From: Cycloclasticus sp. 46_120_T64
Lineage (GTDB): Bacteria > Pseudomonadota > Gammaproteobacteria > Methylococcales > Cycloclasticaceae
Direction of reading: 5' to 3'
DNA: 64,000 nucleotides
NCBI GenBank assembly: GCA_002162695.1
Contig: MAAM01000006.1
Location: 118,051-182,050, forward strand
Shown here piece after piece: positions 62,268 through 64,000 of this stretch. Both the position numbers and the translations under genes were made by a program. Numbering within the stretch: position 1 is the first letter of the stretch; every line of letters begins with the position of its first letter. A model generated the notes under the pieces. It had not been told where the DNA came from. It saw only the letters and a list, made by a program, of their open reading frames with translations, and did not search any database.

Positions 62268-62596
62268 TGTATATACCTGATAAAGGCGATATCGTCTCCC
62301 TTAGTTTCGACCCAAGTACCGGCAAAGAAATAATGAAGCGAAGACCTGCCTTTGTTATTTCTCGAAAAGCATTCAATGAACATACCGGCTTCGCCATTGT
62401 CGCGCCAATAACTAGCACCATCAGGGGAATAAAATTAGAAATACCCCTACCTAAAGAAACCTCAACAAAAGGCTCGGTGCTTATTCATCAAATGAAATCG
62501 CTTGATTTTGATAATCGGCAAATAAAATTTATAGAGCAAGCACCTGAACCAACAATTAATAAAGTAACCGAACTAGCCAAAGTAATTATTCAATAA
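62267..62596 (+). CDS. mazF: MazF/PemK-type mRNA interferase toxin
   Basis: MazF toxins cut single-stranded RNA at short sites. The 109-residue protein opens YIPDKGDIVSLSFDPSTGKE and continues KRRPAFVISRKAFNEHTG, PITSTIRG and HQMKSLDF, close to E. coli MazF in layout. The start codon is GTG 62267, sharing its G with the antitoxin stop (TAGTG), a usual coupling. Cleavage specificity cannot be read from the sequence. Confidence 0.9.
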   Translation: MYIPDKGDIVSLSFDPSTGKEIMKRRPAFVISRKAFNEHTGFAIVAPITSTIRGIKLEIPLPKETSTKGSVLIHQMKSLDFDNRQIKFIEQAPEPTINKVTELAKVIIQ

Positions 62597-62633
62597 GCCA
62601 TGGAAATAAATCGACAAAAAAACCTATCGTCAC

Positions 62634-62882
62634 TTAACTCTTAATACTGTTATTTAATTTATCGTGCAGGATATCAGACGCTAAATCAGCTTCACTTGGC
62701 CAACTTACTACACCATACGCATCAACCGACACCTTAGAAAAAAACGCCACGTCTTTTAACGGCTCGAACATAACACCAAACAACCTATCTTTTATGCAAA
62801 GCTCACCATGCAAACCATCATTAAAGGTCAGTGCTAGTGTATAGCCTGCTTTAGCTTCAACCGAAGTGACTTTTATCATCAT
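62634..62882 (-). CDS. DUF2442 family protein
   Basis: This 82-residue small protein has the DUF2442 pattern: VTSVEAKAGYTLALTFNDG, GVMFEPLKDVAFFSKV and the end VVSWPSEADLASDILHD. DUF2442 genes usually follow a DUF4160 gene, and the pair is suspected to be a toxin-antitoxin-like unit. Its ATG overlaps the stop of the broken DUF4160 frame by one base (TAATG), which proves the ancestral pairing. It remains intact although the partner is dead. Confidence 0.82.
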   Translation of the reverse strand: MMIKVTSVEAKAGYTLALTFNDGLHGELCIKDRLFGVMFEPLKDVAFFSKVSVDAYGVVSWPSEADLASDILHDKLNNSIKS

Positions 62883-63078
62883 TATTCTAAGGGTTCTATT
62901 TTATCTAAAGGCTGAGGCAATTCAGCTAAACGCCAATCCTCACGAAGTTCATTTCGATGTTCGGTTACCCACCCTAACACCAAGGCCAACGCCCTTTTAG
63001 AAAGCTTACTTTTATAACCTCTAACGTATCAATACTCAGCTGAACCACATATTCTCCATAAAAACGTGAAATAAGTGC
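62882..63078 (-). pseudogene. DUF4160 pseudogene (frameshifted and internally deleted)
   Basis: Two frames together spell a DUF4160 protein. ISRFYG joins directly to EYVVQLSIDTLEVIK, with the normal middle of about 20 codons missing. Then, after a one-base loss near 63009, KLSKRALALVLGWVTEHR continues to LPQPLDKIEPLE and a stop at 62882. The frame upstream closes at a TAG, so no start remains. The intact second half and the TAATG junction with DUF2442 show recent decay. Confidence 0.75.
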
Positions 63079-63114
63079 CTAAAACCTGTTCGCCAACAAT
63101 TCAAATCCACAGAA

Positions 63115-63144
63115 AAAATCAATCGAGTCTGCCCCATTGATTTT
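63115..63144 (+). repeat. Repeat family B, copy 2 (best copy)
   Basis: AATCAATCGAGTCTGCCCC then ATTGATTTT. The ends AATCAAT and ATTGATT form a 7-bp inverted repeat. Related to 61891-61918, to 63981-64000 and, more weakly, to 61451-61475. Confidence 0.72.
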
Positions 63145-63183
63145 AAATCAAACAGGTTCTTACGATGTCTTTTTTATTTAATA

Positions 63184-63213
63184 GTGTTGCACTTAGAACT
63201 TGAACTCACCACT
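63184..63213 (+). repeat. Repeat family A, copy 2
   Basis: GTGTTGCACTTAGAAC directly followed by TTGAACTCACCACT, 40 bases after repeat B copy 2 and immediately upstream of the promoter of the next toxin-antitoxin pair. Confidence 0.68.
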
Positions 63214-63220
63214 ACTTCGC

Positions 63221-63272
63221 TTGACATAAAAGCATGCTAATTGTATATCCAATACTAATACTCATTAAGGAG
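63221..63272 (+). promoter_or_regulatory. Promoter and ribosome site of the RHH/MazF pair
   Basis: TTGACA (63221-63226), a 17-base spacer and TATATC (63244-63249) make a near-consensus sigma-70 promoter. AAGGAG (63267-63272) stands 7 bases before the antitoxin ATG. Confidence 0.72.
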
Positions 63273-63279
63273 CACATAT

Positions 63280-63513
63280 ATGAGCACTATTTCCCTGCGG
63301 ATTCCAGATGAATTACTTGCCGAGGTCACTCGGCGATCAAAAGAAATGCATATTTCACGTACGGAGTATATTCGAAAGTCTCTAGTCAACATGAACCATC
63401 AGACTGCGTTAGAAATGAACCGCAAACGCATGATGGAAGCATCCCTGCGCGTCCGCCAAAAAAGCATGGCTATTAACAGTGAATTTGATGCTATAGAGTA
63501 TAACCAGTCATGA
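63280..63513 (+). CDS. Ribbon-helix-helix antitoxin (CopG/MetJ-type)
   Basis: This 77-residue protein has an N-terminal ribbon-helix-helix DNA-binding domain (ISLRIPDELLAEVTRRSK, residues 4-21, then ISRTEYIRKSLV). A helical C-terminal toxin-binding tail (NRKRMMEASLRVRQKSMAI) follows. It overlaps the MazF-like gene by 4 bases (ATGA). The domain type differs from the AbrB antitoxin 1.3 kb upstream, so the two modules are unrelated in their antitoxins. Confidence 0.88.
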   Translation: MSTISLRIPDELLAEVTRRSKEMHISRTEYIRKSLVNMNHQTALEMNRKRMMEASLRVRQKSMAINSEFDAIEYNQS

Positions 63514-63860
63514 AGCGTGGGCAGGTGTATCTTGCAAACCTAAACCTTGGAAAATGCACTGAACCGGGAAAAACAAGACCTGTTTTCATCGTACAGGATC
63601 AAGCGCTCATTGATGTAAAACATCCATCAACCCTGATTACTCCATTAACCACACAGCTCATTGATAATGCCGAACCATTGAGAGTCCGAATTTCGACAAA
63701 GGAGAAGCTCAATAAAACATCTGACTTACTGATTGACCAACTCAGAGCCATTGATAATCGCCGCCTGATCGAGGATCCGCTTCTCCAATGTTCCGATGAG
63801 TTTATGGGGCACGTTGAGCAGTGTATGCAAGCAGTCCTAAGCATTCAGACATTAAACTGA
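63510..63860 (+). CDS. MazF/PemK-family toxin (second)
   Basis: This 116-residue PemK/MazF-fold RNase has the opening KRGQVYLANLNLGKCTEPGK. TRPVFIVQDQ, ITPLTTQLIDNAEPLRVRI and the active-region DLLIDQLRAIDNRRL follow. It is diverged from the first MazF here (only the GD/Q-x-V, RP-x-x-V and D-Q positions agree by eye), so it is not a recent duplicate. It is coupled to its RHH antitoxin by overlap. Confidence 0.9.
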   Translation: MKRGQVYLANLNLGKCTEPGKTRPVFIVQDQALIDVKHPSTLITPLTTQLIDNAEPLRVRISTKEKLNKTSDLLIDQLRAIDNRRLIEDPLLQCSDEFMGHVEQCMQAVLSIQTLN

Positions 63861-63980
63861 AAAGGCAGTTCCTTATCACTGCCCTTCGATTAATGCCACG
63901 AACAACCACAAAACGAGGAAGACGAGCCTTAAATCACCAACCAATAACCTAAAAAGACAATATAGAACAGCCTACAAAAT

Positions 63981-64000
63981 AAATCAATCGAGTCTGACCC
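63981..64000 (+). repeat. Repeat family B, copy 3 (cut by the right edge)
   Basis: AAATCAATCGAGTCTGACCC is identical to the start of copy 2 apart from one base and is truncated by the window end. It follows the second MazF gene by 120 bases of otherwise featureless DNA. Confidence 0.65.

Noticed and set aside
61451..64000. Integron cassette array with attC sites
   Set aside because: The repeats lack the GTTRRRY / RYYYAAC core pairs with proper spacing, and no integron integrase is in the window. The cassette-like look is reported as an unexplained repeat strip instead.

Overview
This window reads as chromosome of a motile, aerobic gammaproteobacterium of moderate GC. The evidence is the CheV/FlgA/FlgM/FlgN/YcgR flagellar block, the ispA-dxs and rlmE-ftsH-folP-glmM-secG-tRNA-Leu gene orders, BamE, RnfH/RatA/SmpB and a one-piece tmRNA. 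Using FolE2 rather than FolE and keeping tpiA between glmM and secG would suit a marine Thiotrichales-like lineage (for example Cycloclasticus or Methylophaga relatives). That placement is a guess and was not tested. No transposase, integrase, phage gene or CRISPR array is visible.

Layout. 1-3311: flagellar and chemotaxis accessory genes (cheV cut by the left edge, flgA, flgM, flgN, a ycgR-like brake) with a good sigma-28 promoter before flgM. 3418-10787: tRNA-Arg(CCU), sucA-sucB-lpd and class I fumarase. 10866-15002: parE-parC on the minus strand. 15302-20844: xseB-ispA-dxs-folE2-pckA on the plus strand. 21008-35262: a long minus-strand housekeeping stretch (mdh, a DUF2818 membrane protein, tRNA-Leu, secG, tpiA, glmM, folP, ftsH, rlmE, greA, carB, carA, a FAD oxidoreductase) with yhbY on the plus strand. 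35508-40178: dapB, dnaJ, dnaK and grpE behind a sigma-32-like promoter. 40463-49535: nadK, recN, fur, bamE, two hotdog thioesterases, leuA with a highly structured leader, rnfH-ratA, a sodium:solute symporter and smpB. 49625-50000: ssrA.

The right-hand 14 kb is the accessory part. Just after ssrA lies a reversed-order hipA-hipB toxin-antitoxin unit with two near-identical 18-bp operators, bounded by a diverged 42-bp repeat. Next comes an exopolysaccharide export block resembling a vps-II cluster: O-antigen-ligase/polymerase-like protein, Ala-rich secreted repeat protein, VpsP-like protein, PHP phosphatase, tyrosine autokinase, Wza-like exporter, outer-membrane barrel and VanZ protein. It contains no glycosyltransferase. 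A beta-CASP RNase-like protein follows. The last 2.6 kb is a repeat-rich strip with a MazE/MazF pair, a DUF2442 gene fused to the ruin of its DUF4160 partner, and a ribbon-helix-helix/MazF pair. Copies of two short repeat families punctuate these modules.

Gene-poor stretches. 15003-15301 (between divergent parE and xseB) holds only promoter-like AT-rich DNA with a TATAAT at 15226. 40179-40462 holds the grpE heat-shock promoter. 46621-46855 holds the leuA leader. 51693-51982 holds the hipA operators and one copy of the flanking repeat. 61341-62012 and 62883-63279 hold the right-end repeats, promoters and a pseudogene.

The strongest candidates for something undescribed are the folded leuA leader with a Leu-rich reading frame, the repeat-punctuated toxin-antitoxin strip, the hipA-hipB operator pair, and the orphan DUF2818 gene that seems to mark a vanished nuo operon. 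All calls come from reading the sequence; no database search was run.
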